A stretch of DNA of 64,000 nt from Rhodanobacter humi. Its GTDB lineage: Bacteria; Pseudomonadota; Gammaproteobacteria; Xanthomonadales; Rhodanobacteraceae. The notes beneath the pieces are model-generated. The model ran no database searches. It worked only from the letters and a program-made list of their open reading frames with translations, and had not been told where the DNA came from. Both the position numbers and the translations under genes were made by a program. The DNA is taken from contig NZ_JBGBPY010000001.1 of assembly GCF_041107455.1 (NCBI RefSeq), positions 1,426,001 through 1,490,000 of the forward strand. Direction: 5' to 3'. Below, in pieces: positions 1 to 11,723 of the stretch. The first letter of the stretch is position 1, and each line of letters starts with the position of its first letter.

Positions 1-2
1 AG

Positions 3-518
3 CGCAGCGCCGCCTATCTCGCGATCAACCCGCACGGTGTGGTGCCCACCCTTGTGATCGACGGCCAACCGCACGGCGAGGCCGCCGCGCTGGCGCTGCT
101 GCTGGCCGAGCGCCACCCCGACGTCGCACTGGCACCGGCATCGGGCAGCGCGCAACGCGCCGACTGCCTGCAATGGATGTTCTACCTCGCCAACTCGCTG
201 CAGCCGCTGTTCCGCCAGTGGTTCTACCCGAACGACCATCTGGCCGAAGCTGGCGAGACGATCCAGCAGAACGCACGCGCCGGCATCGAGAAATGCTGGT
301 CGCATATCGACGCCCACCTCGCCGCGCATGGTCCGTACCTGCTGGGCGAACGCTTCAGCGTCGCCGATCTCTACGCGCTGATGCTGATGCGCTGGTCACG
401 CAACATGCCGAAACCCGCTACTGAGTGGCCACACGTCGCGGCGCTCGCCGTGCGACTGAAGGCGCGACCGTCGTGGCCGCGCATGTGTGCAGAGGAAGGG
501 TTGGTGGAGTGGGCTTGA
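3..518 (+). CDS. Glutathione S-transferase family protein, 5' truncated by window edge
   Basis: This is the C-terminal part of a glutathione S-transferase. The open frame is already running at the first complete codon and reads SAAYLAINPHGVVPTLVIDG, so the true start lies outside the window; the in-frame GTG at 39 is an internal valine. The VPTL segment is the cis-proline loop of the thioredoxin-like N-terminal domain that contacts glutathione. The helical C-terminal domain carries the typical LLGERFSVADLY motif near residue 120 of the visible part. Such enzymes conjugate or isomerise electrophilic substrates in the cytosol; the substrate cannot be told from the sequence. It is convergent with the toxin-antitoxin pair, with a palindromic repeat between them. 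Confidence 0.85.
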   Translation, partial: RSAAYLAINPHGVVPTLVIDGQPHGEAAALALLLAERHPDVALAPASGSAQRADCLQWMFYLANSLQPLFRQWFYPNDHLAEAGETIQQNARAGIEKCWSHIDAHLAAHGPYLLGERFSVADLYALMLMRWSRNMPKPATEWPHVAALAVRLKARPSWPRMCAEEGLVEWA

Positions 519-521
519 GGC

Positions 522-579
522 GCGTGTCGGGCTGAAGCCCGACCTAAATGTGGGTAGGTCGGGCTTCAGCCCGACACGC
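522..579. repeat. Perfect 24-bp inverted repeat, GTCGGGCTTCAGCCCGAC family
   Basis: Two perfectly complementary 24-bp arms (522-545 and 556-579) flank a 10-nt loop. Each arm is itself nearly palindromic, around GTCGGGCTGAAGCCCGAC. It lies between the convergent GST and toxin genes and could form a strong hairpin in either transcript. It resembles the dispersed REP-like elements elsewhere in the window but has a different core. Confidence 0.85.
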
Positions 580-584
580 CGCGG

Positions 585-1079
585 CTACCCGGAAATCACC
601 TGCACGGCCTGCTCGCCGCCCTGCACCGCGCTGGTCACCAGGCGCTTGTCGAAAGTGGCGAGGCGGCCGCCGTGCTGCACGGCCAGCGCCAGCAGCCAGG
701 TATCCGTCACCTGCTCGGCGGCCAGCAGGCGCGTACGGTCGATCAAGGGCGAATCGAGCAGGCTGAGGTCGGCGCTCCAGTACACATGCCCGGGTTGGCT
801 GCACAGCCCGGCCAGCAGTTCGGCGGCGATGGCGGTGGAGGCCACGGCATTGCCGTAGCGCGGGTGCGACATGATGCGCAGCGCGCCATTCTGGGTAAGG
901 TTGCAGCTGGCCCATGCGGCGTTCGCCGTGGCAAACCAGGCATGCGCCACCTCGTGATGCACATGCGCGGGGTCGAGCAGCGCCAGCAGCACGTTGACGT
1001 CCAGCAGCCAGGTCGTGCCGCCGCCTTCCCATGCGCCACGCGGTTCGCGCACGCCAGTCTTCCGCCTGGCGGCGCTCAC
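585..1079 (-). CDS. PIN-domain ribonuclease toxin, VapC-like
   Basis: PIN-domain protein of the VapC type, expected to be a metal-dependent RNase toxin. The fold starts at WLLDVNVLLALLDP, which supplies the first catalytic aspartate, and ends with the conserved VTDTWLLALAV...LATFDKRL block carrying the other acidic residues. The chosen GTG start overlaps the antitoxin stop (GTGA), implying translational coupling, but leaves about 22 residues before the PIN core; no better in-frame start is evident. The acidic residues needed for catalysis appear intact, so it may be active. Its RNA target cannot be inferred. Confidence 0.8.
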   Translation of the reverse strand: MSAARRKTGVREPRGAWEGGGTTWLLDVNVLLALLDPAHVHHEVAHAWFATANAAWASCNLTQNGALRIMSHPRYGNAVASTAIAAELLAGLCSQPGHVYWSADLSLLDSPLIDRTRLLAAEQVTDTWLLALAVQHGGRLATFDKRLVTSAVQGGEQAVQVISG

Positions 1080-1306
1080 GGCACTTCGTCGCGCAGCGCG
1101 TTGATCTCGTCCAGCGTCATCGGCCGCGCATCCGCGCGCAGTGGCATCAGGCGGATGCCGTTGCGATAGGCCGGCGCGCTCGCCGCTGGCGCCAGGCCCT
1201 TGCGCGCCAGTTCGGACACCACCTCGCCCAAGGTGCGGCCCTGTCGCTCGGCCAGCGCTCGTGCGGCGGCCAGGACGTCTTCGTCGAGTTGCAGGGTGGT
1301 GCGCAT
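1076..1306 (-). CDS. Ribbon-helix-helix antitoxin, VapB-like
   Basis: A 76-residue protein directly upstream of and overlapping the PIN toxin gene. It begins MRTTLQLDEDVLAAARALAE, a typical ribbon-helix-helix DNA-binding N-terminus, followed by a polar tail (residues ~45-76) expected to wrap around and inhibit the toxin. The ATG at 1306 was chosen because the RHH strand starts immediately after it; upstream in-frame codons read through proline/glycine-rich sequence. By family precedent the complex would repress its own promoter. Confidence 0.78.
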   Translation of the reverse strand: MRTTLQLDEDVLAAARALAERQGRTLGEVVSELARKGLAPAASAPAYRNGIRLMPLRADARPMTLDEINALRDEVP

Positions 1307-1350
1307 GGGTAGCCCCCCCGGCGGCCGGAACCTGCCGCCGTCGACATCAA

Positions 1351-1370
1351 GCATCACGCATCACGCATCA
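1351..1370. repeat. Tandem heptamer GCATCAC repeats upstream of vapB
   Basis: Almost three direct copies of the 7-mer GCATCAC lie in the 68-bp gap between the stop of the upstream kinase gene and the antitoxin start. The position suits an operator for the RHH antitoxin, but no binding evidence is visible. It may simply be a short tandem duplication. Confidence 0.5.
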
Positions 1371-1374
1371 GTCG

Positions 1375-2719
1375 TCAAGACGATGCTGGCGCGACCGATG
1401 GCGGCAACGGCAACCACAGGCAGGCCAGCGCGCCACGCTCGCCCGCGCGCGCGGCCAGCGTCACCCCGCCCTCGTGCGCCTCGGCGATCTGCCGCGCCAG
1501 CGCCAAGCCGATGCCGGAGCCGCCGGGCTTGGTGGTGAAGAACGGCACGAACAGGTTGTCGCTGGGTGGCGGGCCGGGGCCATCGTCTTCCAACTCGATC
1601 AGTGCGCGTCCATCCTCGCGGCGCCAGCGCAGGCGCACGCCGCCGGCGGGCAGCGTGGCCTCCACCGCGTTGTGCAGGAGGTTGATCAGCGCCTGTTCGA
1701 GCTGGTCCGGATCGGCCTCGACCGTCAGCGGCTCGCCGGTCTCGACCGTGATCGCCAGGCGCTGTTCCAGCTTCGCCACCTTGGCCACCAGGGTGGACAG
1801 TTCCACCGCCCGCGGTTGCGGCGGCGGCAAGCGCGCCAGCCTGCTGTAGCTGGAGAGAAACCGGCCCAATGCCTCGGCGCGGTGGCCGATCAGCTCCAGC
1901 CCGCCGCGGAAATCCTCGCGCCAGTCCTCCGGCAGCGGATCGCGCGCAGCCAGCGTGGCCAGCGTGCCGGCCATCGACTGGATCGGCGCCAGTGAGTTGT
2001 TGACCTCGTGGCCCAGCACGCGCAGCAGGCGCTGCCACGCCGCGCGCTCCTCCTCGCGCAGCACGCGGCCCACGTCGTTGACCACCAGCAGCTGGCCGCC
2101 GCGGCCGCCGCTGCGCAGCGCCGCATGGCGGATGTCGAAGCGTCCGCTACGCCCGGGAAACACATGTGTGAGCAGGCGCGCGGCCGGCCCTTCGAGCAAC
2201 GAGGCGAGGCCGAGTTCCGCCGCGGAGAGGCCGAACAAGCGATGGCGCTCGGCATCCAGCAGGCGCTGCGCGGCCGGGTTCAACAGGCGCAAGCGCTGAC
2301 TCTCGTCGAACACGAACACCGCACTGTCCAGCGCCGCCAGCGTCTTGCCGAGCAAGTAGGAGGATTCCTCGAACTCCAGCCGCTCGCGCTGCAGGCGCTC
2401 GGCCAGCGCGTTGATGTCGTAGATCGCGTCGCCCAGCACGCCGCCCTGCACGCCACGCAAGCTGTAGTCGCCCTGGCGCAGCGCCTCCAGCAGACCGGAC
2501 AGCGTGTACAGCGGAAACACCACGCGGCGGTATTGCCAGCGCGCCAGCAGCAGCGTGGCGACGACGGCGACGGCGACACCGGTCCAGCGCAGCGACGCAT
2601 CCCAAGACGCCCAGGCGAGCGCGAACGCGGCGAACAGCCCCGGCGTCGCCACCAGCAGGCTGCCGAGCAGCGCGCGCCGCTCGAAACGCGGCATGCGGCC
2701 GGCGCGCGACGCGGAGGGC

Positions 2720-2730
<11 letters not shown>
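1375..2730 (-). CDS. NtrY-like sensor histidine kinase
   Basis: A 451-residue membrane sensor kinase. Two hydrophobic segments (residues ~20-42 and ~48-66) lie almost back to back, leaving little periplasmic domain. A linker and a PAS-like segment follow (~130-170, LDSAVFVFDESQRL). The H-box is RVLGHEVNNSLAPI with the phosphorylated histidine near 241, which is the NtrY subfamily signature. ATP-binding motifs follow: N-box LINLLHNAVE, G1 DDGPGP and G2 GSGIGLALARQIAEAHEGG. The ATG at 2730 gives an 11-bp overlap with the response regulator; a second ATG at 2694 is possible. It ends the efflux-permease operon and presumably controls its partner regulator and, through it, this operon (inference). 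Confidence 0.85.
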
Positions 2731-4126
<1,396 letters not shown>

Positions 4127-4142
4127 TCCTGGAGTTTAGCGA

Positions 4143-4328
4143 TCACTCGTAGCGCAAGGCGACGGCTGGGTCGACGCGCAGCGCGCGCAGCAGCGGCAGC
4201 AACGCGCCGAACACCAACCTCTCGCGGCCGCCGCCCAACCCCGCGCCCAGCAGCGCGATGGAAAGCAGCGCATAACCCGGTCGCTTGGCCAGCCGCCGCC
4301 ACGCCTGACGCAACTCGCGCACGATCAT
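4143..4328 (-). pseudogene. Internally deleted FtsX/MacB-type permease remnant
   Basis: A 61-codon frame that fuses the first ~32 residues of an ABC permease (MIVRELRQAWRRLAKRPGYA, then a hydrophobic start) to the last ~25 residues of such a permease (LPLLRALRVDPAVALRYE). The roughly 750 residues normally in between are missing. The ATG follows the stop of the intact permease by 2 bp, so it still looks like the last member of the permease series. It could express a short single-pass peptide, but the simplest reading is a large in-frame deletion of a third paralogue. Confidence 0.75.
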
Positions 4329-4330
4329 CG

Positions 4331-6772
4331 TCACTCTCCCCGCAAGGCACGCATCGGCGCCACGCGCGCCGCACGCAGGGCCGGCAACAGGCAGGCGAGC
4401 AGGCCGGCAACGGCGAGCACCACGCAGACACCTAACACCACCGCCGGATCGAAGGCGTTGCTGCGGCCGAGCAGCGTCATCAGCAGTACGGCCACGGCAT
4501 GCGACGCAGCCAGCGCGGCCACCACGCCAATCGCCAGGCCCACGACGATCTGGCCGAGTCCGCCGCGCATCACCAGTTGCAGCAGCCGCCACGGTGCAGC
4601 ACCGAGTGCCATGCGTACGCCGAACTCGCGTTCGCGCGCAGCCACGGCTACCGCCATCACCGCGTAGAGGCCGGCCGCGGCGAGCAGTAGCGCCAGCGCG
4701 GCGAACAGGCCGATCAGCCACAGGCTCAGCCGCGCGCTCGCCGTGGTCTGGCGCACGATGTGCTGCATCGTGCGCAGGTTGGCGATGGGTTGTTCGGGCG
4801 CGATTTCGGCCAGTGCCGCGCGCACTCCGGCCTGCCAGTCCATCGGGTTGCCGTGGCCGCGCAGAGCGAAGCGCAGGGGCTCCATGGCGCGGATGATCGT
4901 CATCGACGACTCGGGCATCTGCATCAGCGGTATGTACAGCACCGGCTGCAATGGCTGCAGTGGTCCCCTCTGATAGGTAGCCCCCACCACACCGGCGATA
5001 CGCAGCGGCCATACCCCGTCACCGTCACGGGGCACGTCGATCATCTTGCCCACCGCGTGACCACCGTAATACGTGTCGGCCAGATCCTGGCTGACGATGA
5101 CGACTCGTTCGTTGCCAGCCGTGTCGCCGCGCGTGAAGTCGCGCCCCTCGCGCAAGGGAATGGAGAACAGCTTGAGGAACCCGGGCCCGATGCCGTGATA
5201 CTGCGCCACGAACTCCTTGCCGTCCGGCGTATGCGGATTGGTCTGGAGCTGCCCAATCAGGCCGTTGCTGGCAGGCAGGTTGGTGGTCACCGCGACATCG
5301 GTCACGCCAGATATCGCCTGCAGCCGTTGCACCAGTCGCTGCGCCAGGACATTGATCGAGGCCACGTCCGGATAGTCGGCCTTCACCGGCGCCAGATCGA
5401 AGGTAAGGATGTTGGTGTCGGCAAAGCCCAACTGCAGCCGCGACGCGTCGTAGAGCCCGTGCATGAACACGCCGGCCGCGCACAGCAGCACCGCCGCCAG
5501 CGCCACCTGCGCCACCACCAGCACGCGGCCGAGCCGGCCGCTGCGCAGGCCGATGCCGCTGCGTCCGCCCTCGCGCAATTCGTCCACCGTGGTCGCGCTG
5601 CGGCTGCGCCACAACGCCAGCCCCGCCGCCAGCAATGCGCCCAGCAGGCCCACCGCAAAGGCGAGCAGCCATGCCGTCGCGCCGACATGCAGGCGCCCGC
5701 CCCACAGCCATTCGGCGGGAATGAAGCCTTGCAACAGGGCGAGTCCCGTCGTCGCCAGCGCCATGCCCAGCAGCGCGCCGACGCCGCCCACCAGCAAACC
5801 CTCGCCCAGCGCCGGCAGCATCAGCCGCAGCAGCGGCGCGCCCAGCGCGCTGCGCACTGCGGCATCGTGGTTGCGCGACAGCGCGCGCAGCAGCATCAGG
5901 TTGGTGAGATTCACCAGCGCGATCAGCAGCACCAGCAGCGCGCTGGCCATGAACAGCAGCAGCATCGGCTGCGCGTCCTGCTGCACGGTCGAGGCCAGGC
6001 CCTCGGCACCGAAGCGCGGCTTCTTCCAGTTGCCGCCCATGCCCATGTCGCGATACATCGTGCGTTCGCGCGCATCGGTCTGCGCCGACACCGCGGCGAT
6101 GTCGGCACCGGGCGCCAGTCGCGCGAGCGCCACGGTGCCGTTGCGGCTGTAGTCGCGGCTGTCCACCGGCACCGCCGTCGGCAACACCACGTCGCCCGGC
6201 CCCAGCACCGTGTTGAAGGCTGCCGGGAGCACGCCGACGATGGTGTGCGGCACGCCTTCCACCCGCAGGCTGCGGCCGATCACATGCGGATCGCCGCCGT
6301 AACTGCGCTGCCAGAAGCCGTAGCCGAGGATGACCACGGGCGGCCCGTGCGGACGATCCTCCTGCGCATCGAAGTTGCGCCCCAGCACCGGCTGCACGTC
6401 CAGCGTGGGAACAAGTCCCTTGTCCATGTAGATCACCGGCAACTGCGCCGGTGCGCCGGCACCAGCGACGTTCACCGTCGAGCGCGGCCGCCACAATCCC
6501 AGCGAGACCACGCCGTCGAGCTTGTCCAGATACTGGTATTCGTGCGGCGAGATGCCGCCCGGGTGGCCGTTGTCGTGCAGGCTGCCGATCACCGCCAGCC
6601 GTGACGGCTGCGGCACCGGCAGCGGACGCCACAGGCTGTTCTGGATCAGCGCGGCCACCGCCACGCTGGCGCCGATGCCCAGCGCCAGCACGCCCGACGC
6701 CAGCAGCAGGAAACCGGGGCGGCGCAGGCTGGCGCGCCATGAGCGCCAGATTTCGATGAGCCAGATGTTCAC
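4331..6772 (-). CDS. ABC transporter permease, duplicated FtsX/MacB type (ADOP-like)
   Basis: An 813-residue inner-membrane permease with the duplicated layout of ADOP-type proteins: an N-terminal transmembrane helix (~20-42), a MacB-like periplasmic core, an FtsX block of about three helices in the middle (~275-400), another helix and core domain, and a final FtsX block (~690-800). It ends LLPALRAARVAPMRALRGE, typical of this family. It presumably works with the shared ATPase and adaptor encoded upstream to extrude a substrate or transmit a mechanical signal across the envelope; the substrate is unknown. It starts 33 bp after the paralogous permease and shares nearly identical N- and C-terminal segments with it, indicating tandem duplication. 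Confidence 0.85.
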   Translation of the reverse strand: MNIWLIEIWRSWRASLRRPGFLLLASGVLALGIGASVAVAALIQNSLWRPLPVPQPSRLAVIGSLHDNGHPGGISPHEYQYLDKLDGVVSLGLWRPRSTVNVAGAGAPAQLPVIYMDKGLVPTLDVQPVLGRNFDAQEDRPHGPPVVILGYGFWQRSYGGDPHVIGRSLRVEGVPHTIVGVLPAAFNTVLGPGDVVLPTAVPVDSRDYSRNGTVALARLAPGADIAAVSAQTDARERTMYRDMGMGGNWKKPRFGAEGLASTVQQDAQPMLLLFMASALLVLLIALVNLTNLMLLRALSRNHDAAVRSALGAPLLRLMLPALGEGLLVGGVGALLGMALATTGLALLQGFIPAEWLWGGRLHVGATAWLLAFAVGLLGALLAAGLALWRSRSATTVDELREGGRSGIGLRSGRLGRVLVVAQVALAAVLLCAAGVFMHGLYDASRLQLGFADTNILTFDLAPVKADYPDVASINVLAQRLVQRLQAISGVTDVAVTTNLPASNGLIGQLQTNPHTPDGKEFVAQYHGIGPGFLKLFSIPLREGRDFTRGDTAGNERVVIVSQDLADTYYGGHAVGKMIDVPRDGDGVWPLRIAGVVGATYQRGPLQPLQPVLYIPLMQMPESSMTIIRAMEPLRFALRGHGNPMDWQAGVRAALAEIAPEQPIANLRTMQHIVRQTTASARLSLWLIGLFAALALLLAAAGLYAVMAVAVAAREREFGVRMALGAAPWRLLQLVMRGGLGQIVVGLAIGVVAALAASHAVAVLLMTLLGRSNAFDPAVVLGVCVVLAVAGLLACLLPALRAARVAPMRALRGE

Positions 6773-6805
6773 GCGTGAACCTCGCGAGTCGTGGTTTCCA
6801 TCGCC

Positions 6806-9303
6806 CTACTCCCCGCGCAAGGCGTGCATCGGCGCCACCCGCGCCGCACGCAGCGCGGGCAGTAGGCAGGCCAGCAGGCCGGCCACCGCGAGCACGGCGC
6901 AGACGCCAACTAGCACGAACGGATCGACGACGCCGCGACCGATCTCCTGCAGCACGGCGCCCAGCATCCGTGACAGGGCGAGCGCGATGGCCACGCCAAG
7001 CAACAGGCCGACCGCGATCTGCCGACCGCCGGCCTGCAGCACCAGGCGCACCATGCCCAGCGGCTGCGCGCCCAGCGCCATGCGCACGCCGAATTCGCGC
7101 TGGCGGGTGGCGACCGCCACCGTCATCACGGCATACATCCCGGCTGCCGCCAACCCCAAAGCCAGCAACGCGAACGTGCCGACCAGGAACAGGATGCGGC
7201 GCGTGTCGTCTGTGGTGGCGCGCACGATCTGCTCCATCGTCGCCAGATTGGCGATCGGCTGCTCCGGCGCCACCTCGGCAACTGCGGCATGGACGGCTTG
7301 GCGATAGCTGTCCGGGTTGCCATGCACGCGCAGCGCGAAGCGCAGCGGCTCGAACGAGCGAAACACTCGCAGGATGTGCTCTGGCATCTGGGCAAACGGC
7401 AGGTAGACGAACGAGCGCTGCTGGTCGTCCAGCGGGCCGAACTGCCGCGTATCGCCGACCACGCCGACGATGCGTGCGGTCACGGGGCGCGAGGCCGGGT
7501 CGTCGGCCATCACCTTGCCCGCCGCATAGCCGCTGTAGTCGTTGACGACGACCTCCTTGCCCAGCGCATGGCCGCCGTACTCGCGCTCAGCCAGCGTCTG
7601 GTTCACGATGGCTACCGGCTCGCTACCTGCCGTATCGGTCGCGTCAAAGGATCGTCCTGCACGCACGGGAATGCGGAACGTGGAGAAATAGTCGGCCGTG
7701 ACGCCGCGGATCTGTGGATTCGGATCGAAGTAGTCCCGCCCCGGCGCATGGACGCCGCCCATGTTGAACTGCTGGGCGAATCCGCCCGCCGGCAAGCCAT
7801 TGGTGACGGCCACACGGTCTACGCCCGGCAAGGCGTGCAGGCGAGTCACCAGTCGCTGCACCAATGCCAGCGTGGAGACGGCGTCCGGATGATCGGCCCG
7901 CACCGGTGCAAGGTCGAAGGTGAGGATGTGATCGCTGGCGAATCCCAGCGGCGTGCGCGCCGCGACGTAGAGCGTATGCAGGAACAGGCCGGCGCCGCAC
8001 ATCAGGCAAGTCGCCAGGCTCATTTGCGCGATCACCAGGCCCCGCCCCAGTCGACCGCTGCGGCGTCCCTGGCTGCGACCGCCTTCGTGCAGGGCCTCCT
8101 GCACCGATGCCGTGGCCAGTCCGCGCCAGGCGCCGAACGTCGCCGCCAGCAGCGCGCCCAGCACCGCGATGGCCAGCGCCAGCAGGATCATCCCCGTCGA
8201 CAGGTGCAGAGTAGCCCCCTGCGTCCAACCGGCCGGGGCGTAATGGACGAACAGGGACAGGCCCAGCGCGGCCAGCGCCAGACCTGCGATGGCGCCGCTC
8301 GCGCCCACCAGCACACCTTCGGCGCAGGCAGGCACGGCAAGGCGCCAGGCCGGCGCGCCCAGGGCCTGGCGCACGACGGCGTCGTGGTTGCGCGACAGCG
8401 TGCGCAGCAGCATCAGATTGCCGAGATTGACCAACGCGATCACCAGCACGCACAGGGCGCTGGCCAGGAAAAGCAGCATCACCGGACGTTGCTCCTGGTG
8501 CAGCGCTGCCTGCAGCGGCACGCTGCCGAAGTGCACGTGCTTCCAGTAGTCGGCCTCCGCGCCGCCGAGGCCCGCGTACATCGCATGCATCGCGGCGTCC
8601 GCCTGCGCGTCCACCGCCGCGACGATGCTGCCGGGCGCCAGCCGCGCGATGGCTTGGAAATTGGTGCCGTCGTCGTAGGTGTTCGTGGCCAGTGCCAGCG
8701 GCAGCATGATGTCGCCCTTGCCGAACTGGTCGAAACTGGCGGGCAGGACGCCGACGATGGTGTGCGGCACGCCTTCGACGTTCAAACTCCGACCGATCAC
8801 CGTGGCCGCGCCGCCGAAGCGCCGGCGCCAGTAGCCCGCGGCGAGGATCACCGCCTTCGGGCCGTTCGGCTGGTCTTCCTGCACCGAAAAGTCGCGTCCC
8901 AGCAGCATCTTCACGCCCAGCGTGGGCAGCAGGCCCCGGTCGGCACGGAAGGCGTACACCTGCTCCGGCGTGCCGTCACCGGACACGTTGTACGCCGTCA
9001 ACTCATCCCTGATGAGGCCCATCGACGCCACACCCTTGATCGACGCCATGTGCTGGTATTGCTGGGGCGATACATCGTCAAGCAGCTGCCCCCGACTCGT
9101 CGGCCCCAGCGCAACCAACTGCTCCGGCGCGGCATACGGCAAGGGCCGCAGGAGCACGTGGTCGACCAGCACGAACACGGACGTACAGGCGCCGATGCCC
9201 AGCGCCAGCACGCCGCTCGCCAACAGCAGGAAGCCAGGCCGCCGCAGGCTGGCGCGCCAGGTCTGCCAGATCTCGACGAGCCAGACTTTCGCCAGTGCGG
9301 CGT

Positions 9304-9307
<4 letters not shown>
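6806..9307 (-). CDS. ABC transporter permease, duplicated FtsX/MacB type (ADOP-like)
   Basis: An 833-residue paralogue of the following permease, with the same layout: N-terminal helix (SLRRPGFLLLASGVLALGIGA), MacB-like periplasmic domain, central FtsX membrane block, second periplasmic domain and C-terminal FtsX block ending LLPALRAARVAPMHALRGE. The start is a GTG that overlaps the ATPase stop codon (GTGA), so the two are translationally coupled and probably form one complex. The periplasmic domains differ more from the paralogue than the termini do. The efflux substrate is not identifiable from sequence. Confidence 0.86.
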
Positions 9308-10068
<761 letters not shown>

Positions 10069-10086
10069 AAAAGCTCCGGAGGATGT

Positions 10087-10179
10087 GTAGGAGCGCACCC
10101 TGTGCGCGATGGCTTTGCTTTCGTAGGAGCGGCTTCAGCCGCGATTGACGCGACGAATCGCGGTTGAAGCCGCTCCTAT
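10087..10179. repeat. REP-like repeats: one GCGCACCCTGTGCGC copy plus one paired GCGGCTTCAGCCGC element
   Basis: This fills the 115-bp gap between the adaptor and ATPase genes. A single copy of GTAGGAGCGCACCCTGTGCG (10087 on) is followed by an inverted pair of the GTAGGAGCGGCTTCAGCCGC family (arms 10122-10146 and 10156-10179). Inside an operon, such a hairpin could modulate the relative expression of the genes on either side. Confidence 0.88.
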
Positions 10180-10183
10180 GGGG

Positions 10184-11437
10184 TTATCGCAGCTTGATGC
10201 GGTCGTATTTGTCCCACTGGCTGGTATCGGAAAGGATCACCCGATCGCCGGCTTTCAATCCACGCAGGATCTCCACGCGATCCACCGAGGCGGCGCCGAT
10301 GCGCACCGGCACGCGGGTCGCGGTATCTCCGGAAGCGTCGAGGCGGAATAGGCTGAGGTCGCCATCGGCCTTGGCCAGCGCGGGGCGGCCCACCGAGAGC
10401 ACGTCATGCAGCTGGGCGATCAGGATGCGGCCATCCACGGAGAGGTCGGGCCGCGCACCCTCCGGCAGCTTGCCGGTGAGGTTCACGTCCACCTGCACGC
10501 TGCCGTTGCGCACGGCCGGGTCGATGCGCTCCACCTTGCCGTCGACGAGGCCGTTGTGGGTGTCCACGCTCACCGGCATGCCCATGGCCACGTCCTTGGC
10601 CTGCACCTCGGGCACCTGCAGGCGCGCGATCAGCACGTCGGGCCTGGCCACGCGCGCGAGGTTGGCGCCGGCGGCGACCTGGGCGCCTTCCTGCACCGCC
10701 ACTTCCTGCAGCACGCCGGCGATGCCGGCCTTCACCTGCAGCGCATCGGCCTGGCGCTGGCGCAGTTGCAGGTTGCTCTGCTGCTGCACAAGTGCGGCCT
10801 GCGCCGCGTCGACTTGCGCCTTCATGCTGGCGGCGAACGCGGCCACGCGCTGCCGTTCGATTCCCATGCGTTCCTTCAACTGAGCCAGAGCGATCTGGCC
10901 CTGTTCGAACTGCACGCGCGGAATCAGGTGTTCCTTCGCGGCGATGGCGTCGGCATCGGCCTTGACCTTGGCCGAGGCGTAGTCGGACTGCGCCTGCGCC
11001 TGCGCGGAACGCTGGTCGAGCAGTTGCGATTCCAGCTCGGCGCGTTTGGCGGCCACCTGCGCCTGCGCCGCAGCCACTTGCGCCTGCGCGTTGCGCAGCG
11101 CGTCCTCGGTTGCCGGATCGGACAGGCGCATCAGCACGGTATCGGGCTGCACGGTCGTGCCCGGCCACACCAGGATCTTTTCCACGGTGGCGGGCGTGGC
11201 GGCGGCCAGCCAGCGGATCTCGCGCGGCACCAGGGTGCCGGTGGCGCGCACCTCGCGCAGCATGTCGCCCTGCTGCACGGCGTCGATCCACAGACTGGAG
11301 CGATCCGCCGCGGGCAAGGCCGGGCCCAGCCGCCACACCAGCACCGCCAGCGCGGCCACGGCCAGCGCCGCGCCGCCCGCCATCAGGCGCAGGCGGCGGC
11401 GCTTGCGGATGCCATAGATCGGGTTCGCGATATCCAT
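10184..11437 (-). CDS. Periplasmic adaptor subunit of MacAB/RND-like efflux system (HlyD family)
   Basis: A 417-residue membrane-fusion protein. It has a short basic N-terminus, one transmembrane segment (~18-40), a biotinyl-lipoyl-like half (EILVWPGTTVQPDTVLMRL), a long alanine/glutamine-rich coiled-coil hairpin (~110-225), the returning lipoyl half (AGIAGVLQEVAVQEGAQVAAG) and beta-barrel and membrane-proximal domains ending in GLKAGDRVILSD. It would bridge the inner-membrane permeases to an outer-membrane channel not encoded here. ATG 11437 was chosen because it precedes the basic and TM segments directly; an upstream ATG at 11491 is less likely. First gene of the efflux operon. Confidence 0.88.
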   Translation of the reverse strand: MDIANPIYGIRKRRRLRLMAGGAALAVAALAVLVWRLGPALPAADRSSLWIDAVQQGDMLREVRATGTLVPREIRWLAAATPATVEKILVWPGTTVQPDTVLMRLSDPATEDALRNAQAQVAAAQAQVAAKRAELESQLLDQRSAQAQAQSDYASAKVKADADAIAAKEHLIPRVQFEQGQIALAQLKERMGIERQRVAAFAASMKAQVDAAQAALVQQQSNLQLRQRQADALQVKAGIAGVLQEVAVQEGAQVAAGANLARVARPDVLIARLQVPEVQAKDVAMGMPVSVDTHNGLVDGKVERIDPAVRNGSVQVDVNLTGKLPEGARPDLSVDGRILIAQLHDVLSVGRPALAKADGDLSLFRLDASGDTATRVPVRIGAASVDRVEILRGLKAGDRVILSDTSQWDKYDRIKLR

Positions 11438-11603
11438 GCGGCTTGCATGGCAAGCCGCGTGCCAGCCTGCGCCCAACACCCCAAACCGCATGGCATCGCC
11501 AATCCGGCGCGCCCGTGGCTGGGCGCATGCACGGCCATCTGTCCGGATGCGGACGGCATCATCCGCCTGCGGACACCGCTCCCTGGCACGGACCCGGGCA
11601 CGG

Positions 11604-11690
11604 CAGGAGCGGCTTCAGCCGCGATGCTTTTGGGCTTTCCCGAAAGCCGGAACAGGCGCCAGGAGCATCGCGGCTGAAGCCGCTCCTACG
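11604..11690. repeat. REP-like inverted pair, GCGGCTTCAGCCGC family
   Basis: Two arms (11604-11628 and 11664-11690) of the GGAGCGGCTTCAGCCGCGAT family face each other across ~35 nt. It lies in the 286-bp gap between the ppc stop and the efflux adaptor start; both genes point the same way, so it may act as a ppc terminator or mRNA-stabilising structure. The rest of the gap shows no gene. Confidence 0.88.
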
Positions 11691-11723
11691 CCCGCCCGCC
11701 ATTGCACGCCCTGCGGGGTGCCG

